14,879 bases of DNA from an uncultured Polaribacter sp. (GTDB taxonomy: Bacteria > Bacteroidota > Bacteroidia > Flavobacteriales > Flavobacteriaceae). The notes beneath the pieces are model-generated. The model searched no databases. It worked only from the letters and a program-made list of their open reading frames with translations, and was not told where the DNA came from. Below are positions 6,358 to 14,265 of the stretch, one piece after another (positions within the stretch are counted from its first letter, which is position 1; each line of letters opens with the position of its first letter). The stretch covers positions 1 to 14,879 of the forward strand of contig CAJXAS010000022.1 of assembly GCA_913050305.1 (NCBI GenBank), given 5' to 3'. The translations under genes were made by a program, and so were the position numbers.

Positions 6358-7593
6358 TTAATACCAGCGTTTCTTTTTCTTTTTAGAAGCTTCAGATTTT
6401 CTTCCTTTCTTATTCTTACTAACCGTGTTGGGTTGTAGTTTTTTATGCTTTGGCTTATCGATAACATAGGAGTGCTCTATAATGACTTTAATTGGTTTTT
6501 CAATTAAGGTTTCAATTAGCTTAATATATGCGTTTTCGTCAGGAGAACAGAATGAAAAAGCAATTCCAGATTTACCAGCTCTACCGGTTCTACCAATTCT
6601 ATGAATGTAGGTTTCTGGGATGTTCGGAATATCGAAATTAATAATAGCATCTACATTGGTAATGTCTATCCCACGAGACGCCACATCTGTAGCAATTAAA
6701 ATATGTGCTTTTTTTTCTTTAAAATCTTCAATAGCTTTATTTCTAACAATCTGTGTTTTATCACCATGAATACTGGCTACTTTGTATCCATTTTTAAGCA
6801 AAGATTCTTCTAATTTATCTACACCAAACTTTGTGCGTCTAAAAATGATGATTTTTCCATTAATAGTAGTTCGCAACAAGTCCAAACACAGGTCTGTCTT
6901 ATTTTTCTTTGGAAGGTAGTATAATAATTGTCCTATATTTTTTGCGGTAGTTTCCTCTGGATTAATTTCAATAACAACCGGACTCTTAATAACTCTTTTT
7001 GCCAGTTCTACGATCTTTTCTGGCATGGTTGCAGAAAAGAGTAAGGTTTGCTTTTTCTTAGGACATAAGGCTTCTATCTTTTTAATATCAACAATAAAGC
7101 CCATGTCTAGCATTAAATCTGCTTCATCCAGAACAAAAATTTCTACAGCGCTTAAATCGATATGTCCTTGCATTTGCAGGTCAATTAATCTACCTGGTGT
7201 TGCAATTAAAATATCTATACCTTTTCCTAAAATTTCTTTTTGAGGTTCTAAAGAAACGCCACCAAAAACTGCTGTAGCTTCTAAATGAGAATACTTGCTA
7301 AAGCTTTTAAAGTTTTCTAATATCTGAATGGCCAACTCACGCGTAGGTGTCACCACCAAAGACCTTATCTTTTTATCTTTCTTTTCTACTTGCTGCTCAT
7401 CAAATAATAATTGAACAATTGGCAACGCAAAAGCAGCGGTTTTTCCAGTACCAGTTTGTGCAGAAACAATTACATTCTTTTTTTCTAATACTAGAGGAAT
7501 CGCTTTTTGCTGTACTAAAGTGGGTATTTGAAATCGCTCTTCAGCAACTGCTTTTAAAATAGATTTATGGAAAGGAAAATCAGAAAACTGCAT
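6358..7593 (-). CDS. DEAD-box ATP-dependent RNA helicase (RhlE/DbpA-like)
   Basis: This is a 411-residue RNA helicase with the complete motif set: Q motif (P24-Q28 region), motif I A-Q-T-G-T-G-K-T (45-52), Ia P-T-R-E-L-A (83-88), Ib T-P-G-R (132-135), II D-E-A-D (156-159), III S-A-T (187-189), V A-T-D-V-A-S-R-G-I-D (301-310) and VI H-R-I-G-R-T-G-R (331-338). A short basic tail (about 382-409), rich in lysine, replaces any extra RNA-binding domain, as in RhlE-type enzymes that help ribosome assembly or RNA turnover. The phenylalanine 17 residues or so ahead of the Q motif glutamine is also present. The gene is monocistronic, convergent with the metallo-hydrolase, and has a -7 element just upstream. 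The exact paralogue (RhlE, DbpA, CshA type) cannot be fixed. Confidence 0.94.
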   Translation of the reverse strand: MQFSDFPFHKSILKAVAEERFQIPTLVQQKAIPLVLEKKNVIVSAQTGTGKTAAFALPIVQLLFDEQQVEKKDKKIRSLVVTPTRELAIQILENFKSFSKYSHLEATAVFGGVSLEPQKEILGKGIDILIATPGRLIDLQMQGHIDLSAVEIFVLDEADLMLDMGFIVDIKKIEALCPKKKQTLLFSATMPEKIVELAKRVIKSPVVIEINPEETTAKNIGQLLYYLPKKNKTDLCLDLLRTTINGKIIIFRRTKFGVDKLEESLLKNGYKVASIHGDKTQIVRNKAIEDFKEKKAHILIATDVASRGIDITNVDAIINFDIPNIPETYIHRIGRTGRAGKSGIAFSFCSPDENAYIKLIETLIEKPIKVIIEHSYVIDKPKHKKLQPNTVSKNKKGRKSEASKKKKKRWY

Positions 7594-7608
7594 GTATTAT
7601 TTTTGGGA

Positions 7609-7616
7609 CAAAGGTA
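7609..7616 (-). promoter_or_regulatory. -7 promoter element for the DEAD-box helicase gene
   Basis: On the minus strand this reads TACCTTTG, a full TAnnTTTG match, 15 nt upstream of the ATG at 7593, predicting a leader of about 8 nt. No TTG stands at the usual -33 distance. Confidence 0.45.
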
Positions 7617-7752
7617 GCTTAAAAGAAAGTATGTTTTTTGTTGAATTGTAAATTTAAAAGAGGAATTTCTGTAAATTCGCTATGGTTCATTATAGAGATT
7701 TTAAAATAAAGACAATTGTCTATAATAAGAAGTAATAGATTTAGTATTAAGA

Positions 7753-8421
7753 ATGAAAGAAGCACCTAAAAAAATAAAGAAACCTTGGCCAACAAAAGCA
7801 GCAATGGAACAGGTGTACGAATTGAGGCTTTGGGGAGACGAAAAAACAGAGTTTTACTCTGGTTCGGGATCCCATCAATTGGAAATTGTAAAACCTTATA
7901 TAGCAGCGGTAACCTCATTTTTAAGGTCTTTTAAAACACCAATTTCGGTCTGCGATTTAGGCTGTGGCGATTTTAATGTGGGCAAAGAACTGGTAATACA
8001 CGCTAAAAAGTATGTTGCTATAGATATTGTAGCGTCATTAATAGCCTTCAATAAAGAAAAATTTAAAGAACCCAACTTAGAGTTTCAGTGTTTAGATATT
8101 GCTGTAGCTGATTTGCCTTCGGGAGATTGTGCTATTGTTAGGCAGGTATTGCAGCATTTGTCGAATGCAGAAGTGCAGGCTATTGTAAATAAGTTGTTAA
8201 ATTTTAAATACTTAATTCTAACCGAGCACATTCCTGAAGGAGATTTTATCCCTAATAAAGATATTTTATCTGGTCAAGGAATTAGATTAAAAAAGAAAAG
8301 TGGCATTAATTTAGTAGCGCCACCATTTCATCTGAAAGTAAAAGAAGAAAAACAACTGATTGCTTATCCTTTAGAAGGCAATAAAGGAATTTTAGTAACT
8401 ACTTTGTATGTGCTTTTTTAG
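7753..8421 (+). CDS. Class I SAM-dependent methyltransferase
   Basis: The 222-residue protein carries the Rossmann-fold methyltransferase signature V-C-D-L-G-C-G-D-F-N-V-G (66-77) for S-adenosylmethionine. An acidic residue, D91, ends the second strand (V-A-I-D-I), and the post-motif R-Q-V-L-Q-H-L (130-136) resembles small-molecule methyltransferases. Ahead of the fold lie W-P-T-K-A-A-M-E-Q-V-Y (12-22) and Y-S-G-S-G-S-H (35-41), a pattern I associate with methyltransferases acting on sugars or other small metabolites, though the substrate is not readable. No signal peptide. It is a single gene; its last 23 nt overlap the end of the convergent CxxC gene. The 160-nt upstream region holds only AT-rich sequence with a short palindrome, GACAATTGTC at 7711-7720. 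Confidence 0.88.
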   Translation: MKEAPKKIKKPWPTKAAMEQVYELRLWGDEKTEFYSGSGSHQLEIVKPYIAAVTSFLRSFKTPISVCDLGCGDFNVGKELVIHAKKYVAIDIVASLIAFNKEKFKEPNLEFQCLDIAVADLPSGDCAIVRQVLQHLSNAEVQAIVNKLLNFKYLILTEHIPEGDFIPNKDILSGQGIRLKKKSGINLVAPPFHLKVKEEKQLIAYPLEGNKGILVTTLYVLF

Positions 8422-8722
8422 AGTCAATTAATTTGAATTTAAAAAAGAAATTTGTTAAAAGAGATCCGACAATTACAACTGGAATATAAAGCATTGTAAA
8501 TGTTAAAAAAGACCCCATTTCGTCTGGTGTGTTATAATACTGCCGGTAGCTTTGAACTACTGCAGGAATAAAAAAAATTAAGGGAGGTAGTAATTTATTT
8601 ACCAATTTGTGGTCGTGTGTTGTCGCACAATTTGAACAGTCAATTTGTTGTTTGGCGCTCCAAAAATTTTTATATACTTGCCAATAATTAAATTTTCGAG
8701 CACATTTTTTACAAGTATCCAT
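8399..8722 (-). CDS. CxxC-CxxC zinc-ribbon-like membrane protein (TIGR04104-type)
   Basis: The 107-residue protein has two cysteine pairs near the N-terminus, C4-K-K-C7 and C29-S-N-C32, separated by 21 residues, enough for one zinc ribbon. Two membrane spans follow (about 45-60, L-L-P-P-L-I-F-F-I-P-A-V-V, and about 73-92, F-T-M-L-Y-I-P-V-V-I-V-G-S-L-L). Small proteins with this CxxC-x20ish-CxxC plus two-helix layout form the family known as cxxc_20_cxxc (TIGR04104), common in Bacillota and Bacteroidota, with no known function. The ribbon should face the cytoplasm, since it lacks a signal peptide; this is inferred. Its 3' end overlaps the methyltransferase gene by 23 nt on the opposite strand. 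Family assignment is by motif spacing and could not be searched. Confidence 0.75.
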   Translation of the reverse strand: MDTCKKCARKFNYWQVYKNFWSAKQQIDCSNCATTHDHKLVNKLLPPLIFFIPAVVQSYRQYYNTPDEMGSFLTFTMLYIPVVIVGSLLTNFFFKFKLIDSKKAHTK

Positions 8723-8839
8723 CTTTTTGTAAGGGTTTAATTTTTTATTACTAAAATACTTCTTTTATTTATGGGAATAAAATACTTTATAAAATTTAAA
8801 AATCGGATCTTAATTTTTTGCAATAATTAAAAAGAATTT

Positions 8840-9943
8840 TTAAATCAAACTTAGAAACACTTCAATTTCTTCTTTTGTGGTAAAGAAATTCGGACTCACT
8901 CTTATGTTTTCTCCTTGCAAAGTAACCATTACTTTATGGGCTTTCAATTTTAAGAATAGTGCTTTCGTTTTTTCAAAAGAGTTTGCATAAAAATGAACAA
9001 TGGCGCTTCTTTCTTCCTTGTTTTTGATGGGTGTTATTAAGTTGTAATTCTTTTTTAGAAGTCCGTTTATAATAAGAGTTGTGTTTTCTATTGCTTTTTC
9101 ATAAACAGCTTGCACACCAATAGAAAGTAGTACATCTAAACCTGCAGACCATGCAGTAAATAGGGGATATGCAAGAGTGCCGGTTTCAAATTTTCTAGCA
9201 GTTTCGTGGTACGAAAGCTTGTCATAATTTATATGTGCTGCATACATTCCCGGTAGAACGGGTTGTATCATTTTTACAACACGGTTGCTCACATATAAGA
9301 ACCCTGTTCCGTGCATTCCAAGAAGCCATTTAAAGCCACAGCCAGCCATAATGTCAATCTCATCATTTACAACATCAATAGGAGCCATGCCGGCGCCTTG
9401 AGCAGCATCAACAACGAATAAAGCATTTTTAGAATGTGCTATTTTGCCTATTTTAGATAAATTAGGTCTAAATCCACTATTAAAACGAACCGCTGCGATT
9501 GCCACAACGCGCGTTTGGTTGTCTATTAGTTTTGCTATTGCTTCCGGATCGAGACTGTTGTCTTCATTTAATTTTGCAAATTTTATTTCTACACCTTTGC
9601 TTTCTAAATGTAACCAAGGGAAAGCGTTGTTCCAATGTTCTTTTTCTGGAATAATAATATTATCTCCTTTTTTGAAATCAATACCTTGTGCTATCATGCC
9701 TAAACCAACGCCAGTACTTGTAGTTAGAGCATATTCCTCTGGAGAACCACCTAATAAATTGGCTAAAGGAATTCGGATATCATCACGATTAAAGCCTTTT
9801 TTACCTTGAAAATTTAACTCTGATTGGAGATAAGTTTCCAATTTATTCTGAACACAGGTATTTAAAGGCGCTTGCGAAGCACTATTTAGATAAATTGCTT
9901 CTTTTGTAATCGGGAAAAGAGATCTAATTTTTGTGATATCCAT
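8840..9943 (-). CDS. Class V aminotransferase-fold PLP-dependent enzyme
   Basis: This 367-residue PLP enzyme is of the class V (cysteine desulfurase/isopenicillin epimerase) group. The Schiff-base lysine is K205 in G-C-G-F-K-W-L-L-G (201-209). The PLP-pyridine aspartate is D179 in V-V-D-A-A-Q-G (177-183), with Q182 following as in the family; the phosphate-binding T-T-S-T-G (74-78) and the ring-stacking H103 in E-H-W-N-N are in place. R-F-E/K-F-E-T-G-T (near 250-256) is the usual substrate-side block. The active-site cysteine loop of SufS/IscS is not evident, and no suf or isc genes are nearby, so a dedicated Fe-S desulfurase is unlikely. Substrate unknown. It lies 58 nt after the carboxylesterase, possibly in the same transcript. 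Confidence 0.88.
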   Translation of the reverse strand: MDITKIRSLFPITKEAIYLNSASQAPLNTCVQNKLETYLQSELNFQGKKGFNRDDIRIPLANLLGGSPEEYALTTSTGVGLGMIAQGIDFKKGDNIIIPEKEHWNNAFPWLHLESKGVEIKFAKLNEDNSLDPEAIAKLIDNQTRVVAIAAVRFNSGFRPNLSKIGKIAHSKNALFVVDAAQGAGMAPIDVVNDEIDIMAGCGFKWLLGMHGTGFLYVSNRVVKMIQPVLPGMYAAHINYDKLSYHETARKFETGTLAYPLFTAWSAGLDVLLSIGVQAVYEKAIENTTLIINGLLKKNYNLITPIKNKEERSAIVHFYANSFEKTKALFLKLKAHKVMVTLQGENIRVSPNFFTTKEEIEVFLSLI

Positions 9944-10001
9944 ATAAAGTTTCTTTTAGATGCTTCAAACTAAACTATAATTCCTAACACTTTAAGTTGC
10001 G

Positions 10002-10643
10002 CTACAAACGCGCTTCAATCCATTTTTTAAAACTATAAAAGTTTTGTGGTGCAACACCATGGCCAACGTTGTATTCTGAATACTCATTTTTAAAACCTAA
10101 ATTGTCTAAAAACGGTTTTGAGTTTCTCGCCCATGCCACTGGTAAAACTTGGTCTACAGAACCATGAGAGCAGTAATAGTCTGTTTTAATATCTGTAGAA
10201 ATGTTTTTTGGAAGCAACTCTGTGTTAATATAGCCGCTTAACGCAAGTACGTGTTGTATTTTGTTTGGATGGAAAAAGCTGAAAGAATAACTTAAAATTG
10301 CACCTTGACTAAAACCTAGTAAAAAAGTTTTTTCTGGGTTTGTAGTGTATTTGTTTTTAATATCATCAATAAAACCAGCAATAGCGTCAAGAGCTTCTTT
10401 TGCTTCTTTTAAATCAGAGAACTTTCCATTTATTTCGTCAAAATTAATAGAATACCAAGCATAACCACCGTTTCCAATAGAAAGTGGTGCCTGTACGCTT
10501 ACAATTAATAGATCTTCTGGTAACTCTTCAGCAAAAGAAAATAAATCATGCTCATTACTACCGTAACCATGTAGTAAAATTAATAAAGGTGGATTTTGAG
10601 ATGCAATTTTTGGTTCTCTAACAATGTACTGTAGGTTACTCAT
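10002..10643 (-). CDS. Carboxylesterase/phospholipase, alpha/beta hydrolase (Abhydrolase_2)
   Basis: This 213-residue serine hydrolase is of the carboxylesterase/lysophospholipase type. The oxyanion loop L-L-H-G-Y-G-S-N (23-30) is followed by Q-A-P-L (51-54) with Y-A-W-Y (61-64). The nucleophile S112 lies in G-F-S-Q-G (110-114), the acid D164 in H-G-S-V-D-Q-V-L-P (160-168), and H195 in G-H-G-V, completing the triad. Length and order match the single-domain Abhydrolase_2 family, which acts on short acyl esters. No signal peptide, so cytoplasmic. It starts 17 nt after the small membrane-protein gene and probably shares its transcript. The true substrate is not indicated. Confidence 0.9.
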   Translation of the reverse strand: MSNLQYIVREPKIASQNPPLLILLHGYGSNEHDLFSFAEELPEDLLIVSVQAPLSIGNGGYAWYSINFDEINGKFSDLKEAKEALDAIAGFIDDIKNKYTTNPEKTFLLGFSQGAILSYSFSFFHPNKIQHVLALSGYINTELLPKNISTDIKTDYYCSHGSVDQVLPVAWARNSKPFLDNLGFKNEYSEYNVGHGVAPQNFYSFKKWIEARL

Positions 10644-10660
10644 TCTATATAAAATATGAA

Positions 10661-10987
10661 TTAAATATTTTTAAACCATTCTTGAAACTTATCTCCTAGT
10701 AATGGTACTAATTTTTGCTGTTCTCTAAGTGCGCCTAAGCCACCCAATATAAAAAGTACTATAACACCACCTTTTCCAATATTGAAAGCTGTTAATCCAA
10801 AATACTCATAAACAATCCATTTATTTATGAAGTATAGAATATTTAATCCAAACGTCTGTCTAATATGAAAACTAGCAAAATAATTTCGTTTATTTTTATT
10901 TAAAAAGAAAGCAATTGGCGCTCCAATAACTGGTATGTAACTTATAAGTGCAGCAGTTTTGCCTTCTTTTATAGTATGGTTTTCCAT
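10661..10987 (-). CDS. Small Tic20/DUF4870-like membrane protein
   Basis: The 108-residue hydrophobic protein begins with a polar segment followed by K-T-A-A-L-I-S-Y-I-P-V-I-G (10-22), the first membrane segment. The pattern R-N-Y-F-A-S-F-H-I-R-Q-T-F-G-L-N (34-49) starts the second, and a third lies at about 73-86 (G-G-V-I-V-L-F-I-L-G-G). The F-H-x-R-Q short motif between first and second spans is characteristic of the DUF4870/Tic20-like family of small bacterial membrane proteins, whose role is unsettled. It starts 4 nt after the stop of the dihydroorotase homologue and ends 17 nt before the carboxylesterase, so it should be co-transcribed with both. Family assignment is by motif only. Confidence 0.72.
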   Translation of the reverse strand: MENHTIKEGKTAALISYIPVIGAPIAFFLNKNKRNYFASFHIRQTFGLNILYFINKWIVYEYFGLTAFNIGKGGVIVLFILGGLGALREQQKLVPLLGDKFQEWFKNI

Positions 10988-10991
10988 TGAA

Positions 10992-12251
10992 TTATGAATT
11001 TAAAATCAGTTGTTTGTTTGAGAAAATACCGTATGCTTTTCCATTCATTTTTTTATTAAAAAAGGCACTATTTTTAGAGGTAGATAAGGCGTGTTCTTTA
11101 GTGAATGTATATTGTTCTTCAGGATTAAAAAGTGAAATCTCAGCTATTTTCCCTTCTGCAATAGAAATTGGGTCTAGGCCAAAAACGGCTCTTGGTTTTG
11201 AAGTGATACTTTCGATAAAATCTTCTAAAGCTAAAACTGAATTTACTGCTCCAAATAAACTTTCTAAACCAATAGTTCCGTCTTTTGCTTCGCTAAATTC
11301 TACTTTTTTATGTTCAATATCTATGGGGTTGTGGTCCGATGTAATAATATCGATAACACCTGTTTTTACCCCTTTTTGCAAGGCTTTACAATCTGCATTT
11401 GTCCTTAGTGGTGGGTTTGTCTTGAAGTTGCTGTCAAACTCATGCAACTCATTGTCTGTTAATGTTAGGTGATGTGCAGCAACACTGCAAGAGACTTGTA
11501 AACCGTTCTTTTTAGCCTCTTTAATTAAATTTACAGATTTTGCAGAGGAAATGGTTGGGATGTGCAATTTACCCCCAGTATACTCTAATAAAAAAAGATC
11601 TCTTACAATTTGTAATTCTTCTGCCAAGGCAGGAATTCCTTTTAAGCCTAATTTTGTACTATTAATACCTTCATGTGCTATTCCTTCTCCAGTAATTGAT
11701 TTGTTTTTTGGAAAACTTAAGACCAAACCATTAAAATTTTGAGCATATAACAGTGCTACTTTCATTAGGTTATCCTGCTCTATTGGTTTTTTATAATCTC
11801 CAAAAGCAATCGCTCCAGATTGTTGCATATCGTACAGTTCAGCCATATTAATACCTTTACTCCCTTGGGTTAAAGCTGCAATAGGGTGGAGGTTTGTAGC
11901 GAAACCATGTGCTTTATTTATTAGGAATTCGACAGCAGACTTGTTGTCAATTATAGGATTGGAGTTTGCATTTACTGCAACAGCTGTAAAGCCACTTTTT
12001 GCTGCAACTTGCAATCCGTTTTTAATAGTTTCTCTTTCTTCATAGCCAGGTTCTCCAAGAGAAACACTCGTGTCAAACCATCCACAAGAAATATGAAGGT
12101 TTTCTCTTTCTACGATAGTGTATTCTTTTTTAGAAGGTATTTTACTATCAATTTTTTTAATACTACCGTCTTGAATTAAAATATCTTTTTTTTGCTGGTG
12201 GAAGGGACTTGAAGAATCTATAATCGTTGCCGATTTTATAAGCGTAATCAT
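10992..12251 (-). CDS. Dihydroorotase homologue lacking metal ligands (probably non-catalytic)
   Basis: The 419-residue protein is homologous over its whole length to type I dihydroorotases, which form dihydroorotate in pyrimidine synthesis. The second-strand hydrophobic start (I-T-L-I-K-S-A), E-P-G-Y-E-E-R-E-T (67-75), H-H-L-T-L-T-D (260-266), T-N-P-P-L-R (278-283) and S-D-H-N-P (305-309) are all recognisable. The metal site is gone: the D-x-H-x-H motif reads D60-T-S62-V-S64, the substrate arginine of H-L-R-E-P-G is G66, the H-x-E-D histidine region reads L-S-F-P (178-181), and the H-x-S-T histidine is T233. Only D152 and D306 remain. Start: ATG at 12251 overlaps the upstream BatA stop as ATGA; an upstream ATG at 12329 would add 26 residues inside the BatA gene. 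Flavobacterial genomes commonly carry such a copy beside a normal dihydroorotase elsewhere; the role may be structural, like PyrC' of Pseudomonas aspartate transcarbamoylase. Confidence 0.88.
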   Translation of the reverse strand: MITLIKSATIIDSSSPFHQQKKDILIQDGSIKKIDSKIPSKKEYTIVERENLHISCGWFDTSVSLGEPGYEERETIKNGLQVAAKSGFTAVAVNANSNPIIDNKSAVEFLINKAHGFATNLHPIAALTQGSKGINMAELYDMQQSGAIAFGDYKKPIEQDNLMKVALLYAQNFNGLVLSFPKNKSITGEGIAHEGINSTKLGLKGIPALAEELQIVRDLFLLEYTGGKLHIPTISSAKSVNLIKEAKKNGLQVSCSVAAHHLTLTDNELHEFDSNFKTNPPLRTNADCKALQKGVKTGVIDIITSDHNPIDIEHKKVEFSEAKDGTIGLESLFGAVNSVLALEDFIESITSKPRAVFGLDPISIAEGKIAEISLFNPEEQYTFTKEHALSTSKNSAFFNKKMNGKAYGIFSNKQLILNS

Positions 12252-14188
12252 GGTGTATAGAATTTTAAAATCAAAATTTCTAAGAGCAAAGATACAATTG
12301 CCAAGGCTAAAAACCATTTCCAAAGCCAATGAACTTTATTATTTTTATTTAATTGTTTAAATACTTCAGTTATAGATGAAGAAACGGTACTATTTTCATT
12401 TATTTCTTTTAATGCGTTAGTATCTAGGAAATTCAATAAACTCTCCTCTTTTGGGTAATTAAAAGCCAAATCTTTAATTTTAGTATTTTCTTTTAAAACT
12501 TTGTAAAATCCAGCTTTTAGTGGTTGTTCTTTTGTTTTAAGAATTACTTTATTTTGGTAAGTTTGTTGCAGAGGTATAAAAGAAGCGTCGTTTTTAGCTA
12601 TTGCTAAAATTTTATTTTTACGCATTTTAGTTTCAATTTCAATTGTGTTTTCTTGATCTATTCTATAAGCTAGTTTAGGGTACTTAAAACTCATCTCTCC
12701 AAAATTATAAAAAACAGGTACAATTAAAGGGGAATTTAAAAAATTACTATTTTTTTGATTCAAAGCACTAGAAACATAATAGGTTTTACTATTCGATAAC
12801 TGACTTATAAAAGGCGTATTATTTTCAAAAGAGACAATTTTAGAAGTATTTCCTAGAATCGGGTAGTGGCTCTGAACCCTTGGATACTGAAAATTAGTAA
12901 TTTTTTTTGAAAAAACATTTTTAAATAAAGGATGTGAATAATTAATATTTGTAATTTTTAAAGTATCTTTTTTCTTAGTTGTAATTTTTCCTAAATTTAG
13001 TTTTTTTAGTAAACTATTATAAGATGAAAGGACTATTTCTTCATTTGGAATGATCACAATACTTCCTCCATTTTTAGAAAAATAAACTAAGCTATTAATT
13101 AAGATTTCTGGAAGTTTTACTACTTCATTTAGTATAATTAATTGTTGGTTTTGGAGGGTATTGTAATTGATGTTTTGAATAGTGGAGTTTGTGAATTTAA
13201 ATACTTCTTCTGTGTATATTTTTGATAAAAAATTAGCCTTCCTTCCAATCGCTAAAACAGGTATTTTTTGATTGTTGTTTAAAGCGAAGTAATATGTATT
13301 ATCATGCAAAAATGTATCGCTAAAATTAAGTGTAATTTTACCTAATAAATTGACCGTATTTTGTAATGTAAATACAACGGTTTTCTTTGTATCTTTTTCG
13401 ATAGGTACGGATTGTTTACTAAGTAGGTTTTTTCCATTGAAAACAGCAACAGGTACAATATCTTTTCTAGGACCTTGATTTTTTATTACTACATTTAACC
13501 TAAAATTGTTTGCATTTTTATTATTGATAAAGACACTATCCACAGACAGGTTATCTTTTTTACTGGCCTCTAGTTTTATGGCTGAAAAAGCAGCTGTTAC
13601 ATTTGTAAACTTTTTATTGTAATTAGTCTGAAAATCAGAAATTAAGACTATATTATTTAAAGCTTTTGTTTTTATTTTTTTTTCTTTGTTTATCTGAAGA
13701 AATATTGTAGATAAACTTAATTTTTTTGAAGAATAATCTACTTTTAATAATCTATTTTTTAGAGCAGCTTTACTAAGGTCTTTATAAAATCCGGTATTAG
13801 TTCGTAATGAATATCTGTTTTTATCTGCAGTGTTTTCTATAATTTCTTGTACCGCTATTTTTAATAAATCACCCTTTTTTCCTTTGGTATTTATACTTAA
13901 AGAATTGTCTAAATAGATAAAAGTATGTTCTTTTTTATTGTAATCTTTATTACTAATAAAAGGTTGAGAAAAGGCAAATATAATTGCACTTAATAATAGC
14001 AATCTTGTAGCCAAAATTAACCATTTTTTTATATGAGAACTTTTGCGTGTTTCTTGCTGTATTTTTTGTAAAAAGGCAACATTCGTAAAAGGTACTTTTA
14101 CAAACTTTTGAAGTTGAAAAAGATGTACCAAAATAGGAATAATTAATAACGCTAAAAAGTATAAAATTTCGAGATTTTTAAATTGCAT
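12248..14188 (-). CDS. BatA-type membrane protein with von Willebrand A-like domain
   Basis: This 646-residue inner-membrane protein opens with the Aerotolerance regulator N-terminal domain (BatA, PF07584): L-Y-F-L-A-L-L-I-I-P-I-L-V-H-L-F at 9-24 as first span, a linker V-P-F-T-N-V-A-F-L (32-40), and a second span (about 56-75) ending in F-S-Q-P-F. A von Willebrand A-like domain follows with a metal-site motif D94-N-S96-L-S98 (D-x-S-x-S). A long, extracytoplasmic beta-rich region comes next, and one more membrane span lies at the C-terminus (about 623-642, W-F-L-A-L-A-I-V-S-L-L-L-E). The companion bat genes and the MoxR ATPase are absent here, so this is a stand-alone BatA-like protein. Its stop overlaps the start of the dihydroorotase homologue by 4 nt (ATGA), indicating translational coupling. 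Function not established. Confidence 0.88.
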   Translation of the reverse strand: MQFKNLEILYFLALLIIPILVHLFQLQKFVKVPFTNVAFLQKIQQETRKSSHIKKWLILATRLLLLSAIIFAFSQPFISNKDYNKKEHTFIYLDNSLSINTKGKKGDLLKIAVQEIIENTADKNRYSLRTNTGFYKDLSKAALKNRLLKVDYSSKKLSLSTIFLQINKEKKIKTKALNNIVLISDFQTNYNKKFTNVTAAFSAIKLEASKKDNLSVDSVFINNKNANNFRLNVVIKNQGPRKDIVPVAVFNGKNLLSKQSVPIEKDTKKTVVFTLQNTVNLLGKITLNFSDTFLHDNTYYFALNNNQKIPVLAIGRKANFLSKIYTEEVFKFTNSTIQNINYNTLQNQQLIILNEVVKLPEILINSLVYFSKNGGSIVIIPNEEIVLSSYNSLLKKLNLGKITTKKKDTLKITNINYSHPLFKNVFSKKITNFQYPRVQSHYPILGNTSKIVSFENNTPFISQLSNSKTYYVSSALNQKNSNFLNSPLIVPVFYNFGEMSFKYPKLAYRIDQENTIEIETKMRKNKILAIAKNDASFIPLQQTYQNKVILKTKEQPLKAGFYKVLKENTKIKDLAFNYPKEESLLNFLDTNALKEINENSTVSSSITEVFKQLNKNNKVHWLWKWFLALAIVSLLLEILILKFYTP

Positions 14189-14229
14189 TTATAAATACTT
14201 ATTAAGTTGTGGCAGTATAAATTTATTAC

Positions 14230-14265
14230 AAAAAAAAGGATTTAGAAATATTTGTTCATTTCTAA
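14230..14265 (-). terminator. Possible weak terminator after the DUF2400 gene
   Basis: Directly after the stop of the DUF2400 gene, minus-strand sequence forms an 8-bp AT-rich stem (TTAGAAAT/ATTTCTAA; 14242-14249 with 14258-14265) with an 8-base loop, then four bases and an eight-T run (14237-14230). The stem is weak, so read-through into the BatA gene is plausible. Confidence 0.4.

Noticed and set aside
7689..7726. Inverted repeat ATTATAGA/TCTATAAT with an overlapping GACAATTGTC palindrome upstream of the methyltransferase gene
   Set aside because: Short, AT-rich and spaced 22 nt apart; such matches are expected by chance at this composition and no regulator gene is adjacent.
8723..8839. 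Repeated TAAAATACTT in the 117-nt gap between the CxxC gene and the PLP-enzyme gene
   Set aside because: Two copies of a ten-base A/T-rich word in very AT-rich DNA; no -7 element or convincing hairpin accompanies them.
9444..9809. 121-codon open frame on the plus strand within the class V PLP enzyme gene
   Set aside because: Antisense shadow of a gene with an intact PLP lysine and aspartate.
9999..10013. GCGC-N7-GCGC at the end of the carboxylesterase gene as a terminator
   Set aside because: The stem is four pairs only, overlaps the coding end and has no T tract.
10987..11472. 161-codon open frame on the plus strand within the dihydroorotase homologue
   Set aside because: Antisense to a clearly homologous protein; composition is that of a reverse-complement shadow.
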